Program-made: the position numbers and the translations under genes
Part shown: one piece after another, positions 41,482-50,519 of the stretch
Numbering within the stretch: the first letter of the stretch is position 1
How the letters are laid out: each line of letters opens with the position of its first letter
The notes under the pieces: model-generated
The model's database searches: none
The model's input: only the letters and a program-made list of their open reading frames with translations
Told to the model about the DNA's origin: nothing
Assembly (NCBI GenBank): GCA_036378735.1
Contig: DASUVX010000080.1
Span: 1 to 64,000 of the forward strand
DNA from: GCA-003244245 sp036378735
GTDB taxonomy: Bacteria > Actinomycetota > Actinomycetes > Mycobacteriales > Pseudonocardiaceae
Length of the DNA: 64,000 nt
Direction of reading: 5' to 3'

Positions 41482-42810
41482 ATGGTGTGGCACCTGGCCC
41501 TTGACAGGTATTCGGAGCACGCCTTGGCTACGTACACCAACTTGCTGACTGACCCGGTGGCGCGACGCGCGCTGGCTTACCGCGACATTGGTGCCGTGTA
41601 TCGCATGCTGCGCGACGCCGGGGTGAGCCAGGCCAGCATCGCGCTCGCGACCGGGCAGAAACAGTCGGAAGTCTCCGAGATCATCTCTGGCCGTCAGGTG
41701 CAGTCGGTTGTCCTGCTGGAGCGGATTGCGGACGGGCTGGGTGTACCCCGCGGTTGGATGGGGCTGGCGTATGAACCAGACCAAGTGTCGGTAGTGCAGG
41801 AGGATTCGCAGACCGGCGACCTCAGTGATGCCAACCTGCTCCGCCATGCCGTCACCGTGCTGCGGGGCAAGCCAGTGCTCGGTCTCGCTGATCCGATCCA
41901 GGTCAGGAATACCCCGACCCCGGTACCACGTCGAGTAGGTGCGTTCGATATCGCTCAGCTAGCGGCAACCACCAAGCGGCTCGGCCAGCTTGGCCATGAC
42001 CTCGGTGGTGTCCCGATAATCAACGCTCTTGACGCGCATGCGCAGGCTGCCGAGGCACTGCTTAGTGCCACCATGCCGGAGCTGGTCAGGAGACAGCTGC
42101 TCGTGGCGTTGTCCGATGTGCACAGAACTGCCGCGGCTGCCGCCTCGGGTGCCGGGCTGCGCGACTCGGCCCGGGAACATCATGTCCGCAGCATGGACTG
42201 CGCTGGAGAAGCGGGCGACATGCTCCGAGCCGTGGTCGCTCTCAACGGTTTGGGCCGGCTGGAGCTCGACGTCGGGCAGCCAAACGAGGCCCTGAAGTTG
42301 TTTCAGCTCGGTGCGGCGGCCGCGTGCGGCGCGCTGGCTCGCTTCAGGCTGGAGTACGACTGCGCCTACGCCCTGGCGCTGCTTGGAGCGACTAGCGAGG
42401 CCATCGCTGCCTTGCGTCGGGCCGAGGACTCCTACAACGTCGCCAGCGACGAACCTCCGCCGTGGGACCATTTTGACGCCGCCAATCCGCACGTGGAGGG
42501 GTGCACCTATTTCGTCTTGGGCCGTTTTGACCGGGCGACGCGAGCCCTGTCCGCCGCAACAGACAGGATGAGCCACGCCTTGGGTTGCACGGTGGCCAAC
42601 TCCGGCCTACTGGCCGCGGCGCAGCTGCGCGGTGGTGACCTCGGAGCAGGGCTGCGCACTGCACAGCAGGTGATGGGGTTGGCCAAGCGCCTGCGGTCGG
42701 TGTCGATTCAGAACAATCTGGCGCCGTTGCAGGAAGCCGCGGTGGCTCGGCGGGACTCGGCCTGCCAGGACCTGGCACGCGAAGTGGCGATACTGCGCAG
42801 CGCGGCATGA
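41482..42810 (+). CDS. helix-turn-helix/TPR transcriptional regulator (paralogue)
   Basis: About 442 residues. The HTH region YRDIGAVYRMLRDAGVSQAS and SEVSEIISGRQVQSVVLLER with GLGVPRGWMGLAY is closely parallel to the regulator at 1158. The remainder is TPR-like (LNGLGRLELDVGQPNEALKL). The first codons are uncertain; a start nearer 41524 would trim an unconvincing N terminus. The methyltransferase ATG overlaps its TGA, so the two are coupled. The same layout (small Cys protein, regulator, enzyme) occurs at 0.4-3.4 kb. Confidence 0.85.
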   Translation: MVWHLALDRYSEHALATYTNLLTDPVARRALAYRDIGAVYRMLRDAGVSQASIALATGQKQSEVSEIISGRQVQSVVLLERIADGLGVPRGWMGLAYEPDQVSVVQEDSQTGDLSDANLLRHAVTVLRGKPVLGLADPIQVRNTPTPVPRRVGAFDIAQLAATTKRLGQLGHDLGGVPIINALDAHAQAAEALLSATMPELVRRQLLVALSDVHRTAAAAASGAGLRDSAREHHVRSMDCAGEAGDMLRAVVALNGLGRLELDVGQPNEALKLFQLGAAAACGALARFRLEYDCAYALALLGATSEAIAALRRAEDSYNVASDEPPPWDHFDAANPHVEGCTYFVLGRFDRATRALSAATDRMSHALGCTVANSGLLAAAQLRGGDLGAGLRTAQQVMGLAKRLRSVSIQNNLAPLQEAAVARRDSACQDLAREVAILRSAA

Positions 42811-43601
42811 CTGAGGGCAAAAAAGCTACCGCAAAGCTGTGGGGGTCGGCGGACTACTCCGGTCTCGCGCGGCGGTTGGAACCCGCAGCGGATGCGCTGG
42901 TCGACGCGGCCGCACCCCAACCCGGCGAGCACGTCCTGGACGTCGCAGCCGGCACCGGCAACGTCGCGATCCGGGCTGCGGCACGCGGCGCAAAAGTCAC
43001 CGCAGCCGACATCGCCCCGCGAATGGTGCAGCTGGGCCGGCAGCGCACCGGACACGCAGTCGAGTGGATCGAAGCCGACGTCGAGGACCTCCCACTATCC
43101 GACAACACCATCGACGTGGTGCTGTCCGCCTTCGGCGTGATCTTCGCCCCCCGACCCGAGGTCGCCTTGGCGCAGCTGCGTCGGGTCCTCAAGCCCGGCG
43201 GCCGGCTGGCGCTGACCGCCTGGACGGCCGACGGCTACATAGCCCAGCGGGCTCGCATCATCAAGCAGTTCGTGCCCCCGGACCCAGCCGCTCCCGACAG
43301 CCTGAGCTGGGGAGACCCGGACATCGTGGAACAACGGCTGAGCACCGAGTTCACCGACATCAGCATCGAGCGCCGTTCGCTGCCCTGGCATTTCGATTCG
43401 CCACAGCAGATGACCGCGTTCTACGACGCGCACTCGGCGGCCTACCGGGCCGCCAAGCAGGCGGCCGGAGATCGGGCAGCGGACATGGCGGCCGCGATCG
43501 AGCGGCAGGCGTCCCCCGACGGCGGCTCGGTGCGGTTAGAGGCGACGTACCTGCTGGCGCTGGCGCAGACGCCCGGGTTGGCTACCGTTACGGACCGCTG
43601 A
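42807..43601 (+). CDS. class I SAM-dependent methyltransferase
   Basis: A 264-residue UbiE/COQ5-like methyltransferase. Motif I is VLDVAAGTGNVAIRAAARGA (about 43-62), motif II ADVEDLPLSDNTIDVVLSAF, motif III LRRVLKPGGRLALTAW. The substrate is not evident. ATG 42807 overlaps the regulator stop (ATGA), so expression is tied to the HTH-TPR gene. Its 3' end overlaps the frameshifted tail of the convergent GGDEF-EAL gene. Confidence 0.9.
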   Translation: MTEGKKATAKLWGSADYSGLARRLEPAADALVDAAAPQPGEHVLDVAAGTGNVAIRAAARGAKVTAADIAPRMVQLGRQRTGHAVEWIEADVEDLPLSDNTIDVVLSAFGVIFAPRPEVALAQLRRVLKPGGRLALTAWTADGYIAQRARIIKQFVPPDPAAPDSLSWGDPDIVEQRLSTEFTDISIERRSLPWHFDSPQQMTAFYDAHSAAYRAAKQAAGDRAADMAAAIERQASPDGGSVRLEATYLLALAQTPGLATVTDR

Positions 43602-43742
43602 AGCCGGGGTTGGCGGTACTTGAAGGGCCACCAACTGGTAGCGCCGCGCCGCGCCCGGAATCCGCACCGATGTCCCGCCACCAGTGCGCCTGGTCCACGG
43701 AGTCGATACCGGTCACCACCACGGCTGCGCCCGTGCGGCGGA

Positions 43743-45647
43743 TCAACGGCACCAGTTTGCCAATGCGGGCCGCACTACCGACTCGGGCCTGGTCGCAGCG
43801 ATGCCGACCAGCGAGTCGGCCAGCTCCACACCTGCCACCGGTAACGATTCCAGCAGGCCGAGGTTGCCCACCGCCTGGCCGTAATGAGTGAGCACGGTGC
43901 GCACCCCGATATCCGCCAGGGTGCCCACGTTGTCCACGGCGTCGCCGTGCCCCGCGACGACCACCTCGACCGGCATCCCGAGCTGGATGTCCGCCGGCCC
44001 GAGCCGGGTTGCAGCCAGGGTGTCTTGCACCAGCTCAACCAGGTCGGGGTCCTGGGTCAGAAACGTGGTCAGGTCAATGCGTACTGGAGGTACCGCCGCG
44101 CCGCGCGCGTCACGCCACGCGCGCAGCTGCTCGCAGGCTTGGCGAAGCATCCACCGCCCGATCGTCAGGACAAGACCGGTCTGCTCAGCCAGAGCGAGAC
44201 AATCGTCGTGCTCCACCACGCCGTGCTCCGGATGGTTCCAACCCAGCAGCGTCGCCAGCGCCACGGTCTGACCGGTGTCGGCCGCCGCCGGATCGAGCCG
44301 TACCAGCGGCTGGTAGGACAGCGTTACTTGACCGTCCTCCCAGGCTTCGGGCATCGAAGTGGCCAACGCGTACCGAGCCCGGTCTTCGGCGTCGGCCGAT
44401 GGGTCGTACAGCCCCCACTGCCCGCGGCCGGTCCGCTTGACCCGGTGCAGCGTTGCTTCGGCGGCTCGGATCAGCTCTTTGGCCTCAGTCTCGCCAGCGG
44501 TGCGTCGCACGATGCCGACGCAGGCCGACACGGCAAGTCCCCGACCGGCGAGGTACACCGGTTCGGATAGCTCGGCATTGATGCGCACGGCGAAGCTGGC
44601 CGCGTTAGGAGTAATCGGCGATTCCTCGACGAGAATGGCGAACTCGTCGGCATCGATACGCGCGACGAAGGCCCGCTCTCCGGCGACCAGGGACTCCAGC
44701 CGCGCAGCGACCGATCGCAGCAGCAGATCACCGATGCTGATACCAAGCCCGTCGGTGACAATCCCGAAACAGTCCAAGTCGATCTTGCAGATCATGAACG
44801 CGGCGTTGCGGTCGCGCTCGAGTTGTTCTTCGAGGTGGATCGCAAAATTGAGCCGGTTGGGCAACCCGGTCAGCAGGTCATGCAGCGACTGGTGACGCAC
44901 CCGCTGCTCGAGCAGCTGGCGTTCGGCGATGTCTTCCACCATCGTGACGTGGTGGGTCGGGTTGCCCGCCGCGTCGCGCAGCAACGACGCCGTCAGCGCG
45001 ACCCATGTGGCGTCCCCGTGCCCGGTGATCACCTTGACCCTGCGCTGCAGACGCCCCCGCTTGCCGTCGACGAGCGACTGGTAACCGGCCCGCAGCAGCG
45101 CGGCATCATTGGGATGGAAGATCTCGACCAGCTCCCGCCCGGCAAGCTCGGCGGGTCGGTAGTACAACACTTCGGTCAGCGCACCGTTGGTCTCGACAAT
45201 GGTGCCGTCCAACCAGCTGATCACCATGCCTACCGGGGCGGAGTCGAACATCGTCCGGAACCAGACGTTGCGCTCGTCGAAGTGACGGCGGCGCACCGCT
45301 GCGGTGTACCCGGTGACTACGGCGCCGAGCGCGGACGCGATCTTGCCGGTCAGCTCGTCGACGGTGCTCAGCTCCGGCAGCGTGGGTAGCACCCGGCCGA
45401 GCAACTCCACGGTGCGAGCCAGGCTGTGATCATCGGCAATGCCCCGTGCCACCAGTGCGGCGGCGACCTGCTCCACTGGTTCCGGGCAGAACGGCTCCTG
45501 GTGGAACGCATCGAGGAGTCGGTCGGCCTGGTCGCGGACGCATTCTTCGATTTCCGGCCATAACGGCACCTCGGCCGTCGAACTCAGCGCATGCGACCAG
45601 GCGCGGGCCAGCTCGGCCCGAGAGGCAGGCTGGGCGGTACTGCTCAT
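43743..45647 (-). CDS. PAS-GGDEF-EAL protein, degenerate and frameshifted
   Basis: About 634 residues: an N-terminal helical region, a PAS domain (MFDSAPVGMVISWLDGTIVE), a GGDEF domain and an EAL domain. The GGDEF signature is RIDADEF and the EAL signature is ATLLGW, so neither cyclase nor phosphodiesterase activity is expected; it may be a c-di-GMP receptor. The frame ends early at LANWCR, yet another frame continues to 43588 as GKLVPLIRRTGAAVVVTGID then QAHWWRDIGADSGRGAA, a typical EAL end. A one-base frameshift near 43774-43779 is likely. ATG 45647 is preferred over the longer start at 45698. Confidence 0.85.
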   Translation of the reverse strand: MSSTAQPASRAELARAWSHALSSTAEVPLWPEIEECVRDQADRLLDAFHQEPFCPEPVEQVAAALVARGIADDHSLARTVELLGRVLPTLPELSTVDELTGKIASALGAVVTGYTAAVRRRHFDERNVWFRTMFDSAPVGMVISWLDGTIVETNGALTEVLYYRPAELAGRELVEIFHPNDAALLRAGYQSLVDGKRGRLQRRVKVITGHGDATWVALTASLLRDAAGNPTHHVTMVEDIAERQLLEQRVRHQSLHDLLTGLPNRLNFAIHLEEQLERDRNAAFMICKIDLDCFGIVTDGLGISIGDLLLRSVAARLESLVAGERAFVARIDADEFAILVEESPITPNAASFAVRINAELSEPVYLAGRGLAVSACVGIVRRTAGETEAKELIRAAEATLHRVKRTGRGQWGLYDPSADAEDRARYALATSMPEAWEDGQVTLSYQPLVRLDPAAADTGQTVALATLLGWNHPEHGVVEHDDCLALAEQTGLVLTIGRWMLRQACEQLRAWRDARGAAVPPVRIDLTTFLTQDPDLVELVQDTLAATRLGPADIQLGMPVEVVVAGHGDAVDNVGTLADIGVRTVLTHYGQAVGNLGLLESLPVAGVELADSLVGIAATRPESVVRPALANWCR

Positions 45648-45797
45648 GTGGTGCCCCATCCCACGCAGCGCGATCGACCCAGTGCCTGATGCGGTCAACC
45701 AGCGCCCCCGATAGTGTACCGGCCGTTACAGCCGGTGAGTTGGTCATTTTTCCGGCCTGTAGGTGATCACCCGGTAAGGAAACGTACCCTTCGCACC

Positions 45798-47066
45798 GTG
45801 CGAATCCTCGTGATCGGCGCCGGTGCCCGGGAGCACGCGCTGGTGCTGGCGCTGGCCAACGACCCGGTGGTCGTCGCGTTGGCTTGCGCGCCCGGCAATG
45901 CCGGTACCGCCGCCTTGGCCGAGCAGCCCGGTGTGGATGCCACGGATCCCGACGCAGTCGCGAAACTGGCCGCATCCTGGGGCGCTGATCTTGTGGTGAT
46001 CGGGCCGGAAGCGCCGTTGGTAGCGGGGGCAGCCGATGCGGTGCGTGCCGCCGGGATCGCCTGCTTCGGTCCCTGCGCCGGCGCGGCGCAGATCGAAGGC
46101 TCCAAGGCGTTCGCCAAGGATGTGATGACCGCCGCGAGTGTGCCGACCGCCCGCTGCGAGCTGGTGGACAACCCCGGCCGGTTGGATGCGGCGTTGAGCC
46201 ACTTCGGGTCGCCCTGGGTGGTCAAGGACGATCGGCTGGCCGCAGGTAAGGGAGTCGTGGTCACCGAGGATATGGAAGTGGCCCGGGCTCACGCGCTGAC
46301 CCTGCTCGACGGTGGCCACCCGGTGCTGCTGGAGTCCTACCTCGACGGTCCGGAGTTCTCGCTTTTCTGCCTGATCGACACCCACCGCACGGTGGTGCCA
46401 CTGCTACCCGCCCAGGACTTCAAGCGAGTCGGCGAAGGAGACGTGGGCCCCAACACCGGAGGGATGGGCGCCTACGCTCCGCTGCCGTGGGCGCCCGAGT
46501 CGTTGGCCGCCGACGTCGTAGCGCGGGTGGTGCAACCGGCGGTCGACGAGCTGGCGCAGCGCGGTGCCCTGTTCTCCGGGCTGCTGTATGCCGGGCTGGC
46601 GCTGACCGCCGAGGGCCCGCAGGTGATCGAGTTCAACTGCCGCTTTGGCGACCCGGAGACCCAGGTGGTGCTGGCCCTGCTGCGTACGCCACTGGCCGGG
46701 CTGCTGATGGCCACCGCCACCGGGACGCTGGCCCAGCAGCCACCGCTGGACTGGGACCCGGGGGCCGCGGTGGTCGTCGTGGTGGCCGCCGAAGGGTATC
46801 CCGGTACTCCCCGAATCGGAGATGTGATCACCGGGTCCACCGGCCCCGGAGTGCTGCACGCAGGCACCCGGCGCCGCCCCGACGGAGCGGTCATCTCGGC
46901 GGGCGGCCGGGTGCTCTCAGTGCTGGGCACCGGCGTCGATCTCGCGGCCGCGCGCAAGCAGGCGTACCAGCGTGTCGACCAGGTTCACCTACCCGGCGGG
47001 CATTACCGCCGCGATATCGGATTGAGAGCGACGCGCCGCGAAGAAGGCCGGTCCGCGGGTGCCTGA
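45798..47066 (+). CDS. purD: phosphoribosylamine-glycine ligase
   Basis: GAR synthetase, the second step of de novo purine synthesis, an ATP-grasp enzyme. VRILVIGAGAREHALVLALA opens the protein, LVVIGPEAPLVAGAADA, WVVKDDRLAAGKGVVV and EFNCRFGDPETQVVL are the family signatures. The length of 422 residues is normal. GTG 45798 fits the family N terminus; upstream in-frame codons do not. It is one of three pur genes in this region (with purA and purB). Confidence 0.97.
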   Translation: MRILVIGAGAREHALVLALANDPVVVALACAPGNAGTAALAEQPGVDATDPDAVAKLAASWGADLVVIGPEAPLVAGAADAVRAAGIACFGPCAGAAQIEGSKAFAKDVMTAASVPTARCELVDNPGRLDAALSHFGSPWVVKDDRLAAGKGVVVTEDMEVARAHALTLLDGGHPVLLESYLDGPEFSLFCLIDTHRTVVPLLPAQDFKRVGEGDVGPNTGGMGAYAPLPWAPESLAADVVARVVQPAVDELAQRGALFSGLLYAGLALTAEGPQVIEFNCRFGDPETQVVLALLRTPLAGLLMATATGTLAQQPPLDWDPGAAVVVVVAAEGYPGTPRIGDVITGSTGPGVLHAGTRRRPDGAVISAGGRVLSVLGTGVDLAAARKQAYQRVDQVHLPGGHYRRDIGLRATRREEGRSAGA

Positions 47067-47116
47067 CGCGATAGCCTCCCGACGATCATTCGTGGGGTTG
47101 GAGGCTGAGCAAGACA

Positions 47117-47683
47117 ATGGTCATTTGCGACCGCCAAGGCGAGCAACTGTTGCTGACGTTGTCGCCGGAAGGCGTTCGCTTCCTCCGCGAACAATGGTCG
47201 TGGCTGCGCGAACTGGTGCGCTGGCAGCTCGCCGGCTGCACCGACGACCCGTTGGCCGAAGTCACCGGACTGCCGGTTCCCATCGGCACCATCGACGGCC
47301 GGCTGGCCTACGTCGTGGACTATTGGTGCGGCACCAAGGAGACCGGACCGGTCCGCCAGCTTTGGGAAGGGTGGGTGCTGCACGACCTGGAGCACAGCTT
47401 GACCCGGGTGCTCGGCACATTGCCCCGTCATGGCGGTGTGGTCCAGCTTCCGGGCCGGGGTTACCCGTCGGCGGCTGAATGGGGCTGGATGCTGGAAACC
47501 TTGCATGTCGTGCTCGACGTCTCCGGGCGCGTGAGCATCACCGGGTCGCCGGACCGCATCCTGCCCCCGGCGCCGTCTGATCAGGACACCGAGAGTTACC
47601 GCCGCAGCCTGCGCTGGCTGGAAATGGTGATCGACGCGCTGCGGCAAGCCCAGCGGACCAAGCCAGCAGACACGGCCGGTTGA
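47117..47683 (+). CDS. conserved hypothetical protein between purD and an SGNH hydrolase
   Basis: A 188-residue soluble protein, MVICDRQGEQLLLTLSPEGV, with VDYWCGTKETGPVRQLWEGW and RSLRWLEMVIDALRQAQRTK near the C terminus. I do not recognise the family. It starts 50 bases after purD, and the hydrolase gene begins 12 bases after its stop, so the three may be co-transcribed. Confidence 0.65.
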   Translation: MVICDRQGEQLLLTLSPEGVRFLREQWSWLRELVRWQLAGCTDDPLAEVTGLPVPIGTIDGRLAYVVDYWCGTKETGPVRQLWEGWVLHDLEHSLTRVLGTLPRHGGVVQLPGRGYPSAAEWGWMLETLHVVLDVSGRVSITGSPDRILPPAPSDQDTESYRRSLRWLEMVIDALRQAQRTKPADTAG

Positions 47684-47695
47684 CTTGGCGTTTCG

Positions 47696-49246
47696 GTGAG
47701 CACTCCAGACGACGTCGTCATCACCACCGAAGCCCGCGAGCCGGTGTGGGACCCCGCTCTCGGTATCCCGGTCGACACCACCTGGCAGGGCACGCCGACC
47801 AACCGGCTGGTCACCATCGGTGACTCGCTGACCCAGGGGTTCGCCAGCGGTGCGATCTACCAGACCGACCTGTCCTACTCGGCGACCATCGCCTACGAGC
47901 TGGGCTGGGACGGGCTGCGTTACCCGCTCTACGGCGGCCCAGGCGGGCTGCCGTTGAACATCGAACTGCTGATGCGTGTGCTGGAGGAACGTTTCGGCTC
48001 GCAGCTGAGCTGGTGGGAGCTGCCGATGGCGCTGTTTGCCGCCCGGCAGTTCGCCGACCGGGTGGAGGACTACTGGGAGCGCGGCCCCGGCTCGGTGCTG
48101 CCCGCCCCGTCGGCCACCAACCATGTACTTGCGATGTATGGCTGGGGCCTGCGCGATGCGCTGGATCGCACCGCGGACAGCTGCGCGGCCGAGATCGGCC
48201 AGCCGACCGACGACCTGGTGCACCAGATCGTGCAGAACCATAGCGCGCGCGCCGCGCTTCGAATGCTGCCCAGGGCCACCGAGGCGGATCGGCGCAGCAC
48301 TGTGTTCGACGCGGCAGCTGCTTTGGGCGCTGAAACCAGCGACGATCCCGATCATGGGATCGAGACGCTGGTGGTGTTTTTAGGGGCGAACAACGCGCTG
48401 GGCGCGGTGAACGAGCTACGCGTGGTGTGGAGCGGCCCGGGCTACGACGACCTGGCGCGCAACGGCGCCTTCACGGTCTGGCGGCCCACCCACTTCATCG
48501 CCGAGCTGGCCCACGTCGTGACCGAGGTGCAGGCGATCCGCGCCCGGCACGTCATCTGGTGCACCGTGCCGCACGTGACCATCGCGCCGATCGCCCGCGG
48601 GGTGGACGGCAAGATCGCGCCGGACTCGCGGTATTTCCCGTACTACACCCGCCCGTGGATCTCCGACAGCAAGTTCGAGGTGGGTCGCGATCCATCGATC
48701 ACCGGGGACGAGGCGCGTGCCGTCGACAGCGCCATCGACCAGTACAACGACGCCATCACCCTGGTGGTCGCCGACGCCCGGCGGCAAGGCCGGGACTGGT
48801 ACCTGCTGGACATCGCCGGAGTGCTCGACCGGCTGGCGTCGCGCCGTTACCTGGACAGCCCGCGAGCGCGTCCCAGCTGGTGGCGGCCGTACCCGCTGCC
48901 ACCCGAGCTGGCTGCGCTGTCCCCGGTGCCGGATTCGCACTTTCTCACCAGCGACGCGACCGGGCGGCACAGTGGAGGACTGTTCTCGCTGGACGGCACC
49001 CATCCGACCACAGTGGGCTACGGCGTCATCGCGCAGGAATTGATCGACATCATGGTGCGCGCCGGGGTGGTGTTTTACCAGCGTGACGGGCGGACCCCGC
49101 GCACCGGACCGATCCGGGTCGACTTCGCTCGCCTGATCCGCCGCGACACCCTGCTGACCCACCCACCGACCAACATCACCGCGGGCCTGAACGTCCTCGG
49201 CTGGGCTGACGAGACCCTCGACCTGTTCCGGCGTGTCGTGCCCTAG
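47696..49246 (+). CDS. SGNH/GDSL-family hydrolase
   Basis: A 516-residue putative esterase or lipase. Block I is LVTIGDSLTQGFASG (nucleophile Ser at about residue 45), block III is VFLGANNALGAV and the C-terminal catalytic Asp/His pair is in LDGTHPTTVGYGVIAQ. The product is much longer than the usual 200-250 residue SGNH domain, with insertions, and has no signal peptide. GTG 47696 is used. Its TAG stop lies within a unit of the 22-bp repeat family. Confidence 0.82.
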   Translation: MSTPDDVVITTEAREPVWDPALGIPVDTTWQGTPTNRLVTIGDSLTQGFASGAIYQTDLSYSATIAYELGWDGLRYPLYGGPGGLPLNIELLMRVLEERFGSQLSWWELPMALFAARQFADRVEDYWERGPGSVLPAPSATNHVLAMYGWGLRDALDRTADSCAAEIGQPTDDLVHQIVQNHSARAALRMLPRATEADRRSTVFDAAAALGAETSDDPDHGIETLVVFLGANNALGAVNELRVVWSGPGYDDLARNGAFTVWRPTHFIAELAHVVTEVQAIRARHVIWCTVPHVTIAPIARGVDGKIAPDSRYFPYYTRPWISDSKFEVGRDPSITGDEARAVDSAIDQYNDAITLVVADARRQGRDWYLLDIAGVLDRLASRRYLDSPRARPSWWRPYPLPPELAALSPVPDSHFLTSDATGRHSGGLFSLDGTHPTTVGYGVIAQELIDIMVRAGVVFYQRDGRTPRTGPIRVDFARLIRRDTLLTHPPTNITAGLNVLGWADETLDLFRRVVP

Positions 49247-49289
49247 GGCCCGGTGCCCCGCGTGTCGCGCCCTCCTGCCCGGTGTGTCG
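49233..49289. repeat. 22-bp repeat family at the hydrolase stop codon
   Basis: On the minus strand the anchor CGACAC begins at 49289, 49267 and 49238 (spacing 22 then 29). The first unit reads CGACACACCGGGCAGGAGGG, nearly the same as the unit at 37139. The last copy spans the TAG of the hydrolase gene. Confidence 0.65.
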
Positions 49290-49315
49290 GGTCCCTGTGC
49301 TCGCTGATTGACGCA

Positions 49316-50512
49316 TCACCCCAGCTGTACGGAACTCAGCTCGCCCGACCTGGCTCGTTGGATGGCGCGTGCGAACACCGGCAAAGATCGCTGCACCATC
49401 TCGTCGGTCGCCGTCAACGAGATGCGGAAATACCCTGGCAGCTCGACGATATGGCCAGGCAGCACGAGCACTCCCTGGCTGGCAAGCAGCGCACAGAACG
49501 CACGGTCATCGGTCACTGGGGCGCGCGGCACCAAGTAGAAAGTTCCTTCGGGAACCTGAAGGTCATAACCCTGCTCCCGCAATGCTGACACCATGTGGTC
49601 ACGGCGGTGCTCGATGGCGGTGACATCGATGAGGAGACGATCGATGTCGGGCAGGGCGTACTGCATGACGGCGTCCGGCGCAGCGCCGAAACTGAGGGTG
49701 AGCAATGCCCGGCGCATGGCCTCGGCATCCGGCAGGTCAGGCGCCAGCGCCAGGAAGCCGAGCCGCTGCCCTGGTGCCAGCGCGCTTTTGCTGTAGGTGT
49801 GTGCGAGCACCGAATACGGATGGAAACGGGCTGGGCTGGGCACCCGGCGACCGTCGAAGACAATCCGGCTGTAAGCCTCGTCGGAGATTACCCAGATGGG
49901 ACGGCCATAGCGCCGGCCCGCCTCAGCCAGCTCCTCGGCCAGCCGCGACAAGGCGGCCGCCGGGTAGATCCGCCCTGTGGGATTGTGCGGGGTGTTGATG
50001 ATCACGGCCCGGGTCCGGGGTCCCAACGCGGCGGCGATGCGGCTGGTGTCCAGGTCGAAGTTCGGGGGCTCGAGCCGGACGCGAACCGGGGTGGCGCCGC
50101 TAGCTATGATCATCGCCTCGTAGAAGAACCACGGTGGGCTCAAAAAGAGCACCTCGTCACCGGGGCCGACCATCGTGTTGAGCGCCAGTGCGATCGCTCC
50201 GCTGGCTCCGCGGGTGAGGAACACATCCTGCGCGGCGAAGTCGATGCCCAGCTCGGCGGTCAGGGAAGCTGCCGCGGCCGCCCGCGCGGGTTCGTGCATC
50301 ATGCGGTAGGCGAACCAGTCGGTGGAGGCGGGCACGCTCCATCGCCGCAGCGCCTCGACGAAACCAGGAAGGGTCGGTTCCTGCGGGTTGCCGGCGACGA
50401 AGTTGGCGATCACCGGCACATCGGGGACCGGCGGGTGCGTCACCCACTCCAAGAAGGGCCGCAGGGCCGCGTGCGCCGCCTGGACCTGCTGATTGATCAC
50501 CCCTTCGACCAT
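49316..50512 (-). CDS. class I/II pyridoxal-phosphate aminotransferase
   Basis: About 398 residues, MVEGVINQQVQAAHAALRPF. IINTPHNPTGRIYPAAAL has the Asn that contacts PLP, WVISDEAYSRIVFDG the Asp/Tyr pair, HTYSKSALAPGQRLGF the catalytic Lys and Arg. Its specificity is not readable. The start at 50512 is seven bases after the stop of the amidohydrolase, so the two form an operon that may degrade or modify an amino-acid-like compound. Confidence 0.9.
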   Translation of the reverse strand: MVEGVINQQVQAAHAALRPFLEWVTHPPVPDVPVIANFVAGNPQEPTLPGFVEALRRWSVPASTDWFAYRMMHEPARAAAAASLTAELGIDFAAQDVFLTRGASGAIALALNTMVGPGDEVLFLSPPWFFYEAMIIASGATPVRVRLEPPNFDLDTSRIAAALGPRTRAVIINTPHNPTGRIYPAAALSRLAEELAEAGRRYGRPIWVISDEAYSRIVFDGRRVPSPARFHPYSVLAHTYSKSALAPGQRLGFLALAPDLPDAEAMRRALLTLSFGAAPDAVMQYALPDIDRLLIDVTAIEHRRDHMVSALREQGYDLQVPEGTFYLVPRAPVTDDRAFCALLASQGVLVLPGHIVELPGYFRISLTATDEMVQRSLPVFARAIQRARSGELSSVQLG

Positions 50513-50519
50513 ACCGACC

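Noticed and set aside
47003..48355. 450-codon minus-strand frame over the purD end and hydrolase
   Set aside because: No domain, and it overlaps three plus-strand genes that are better supported.
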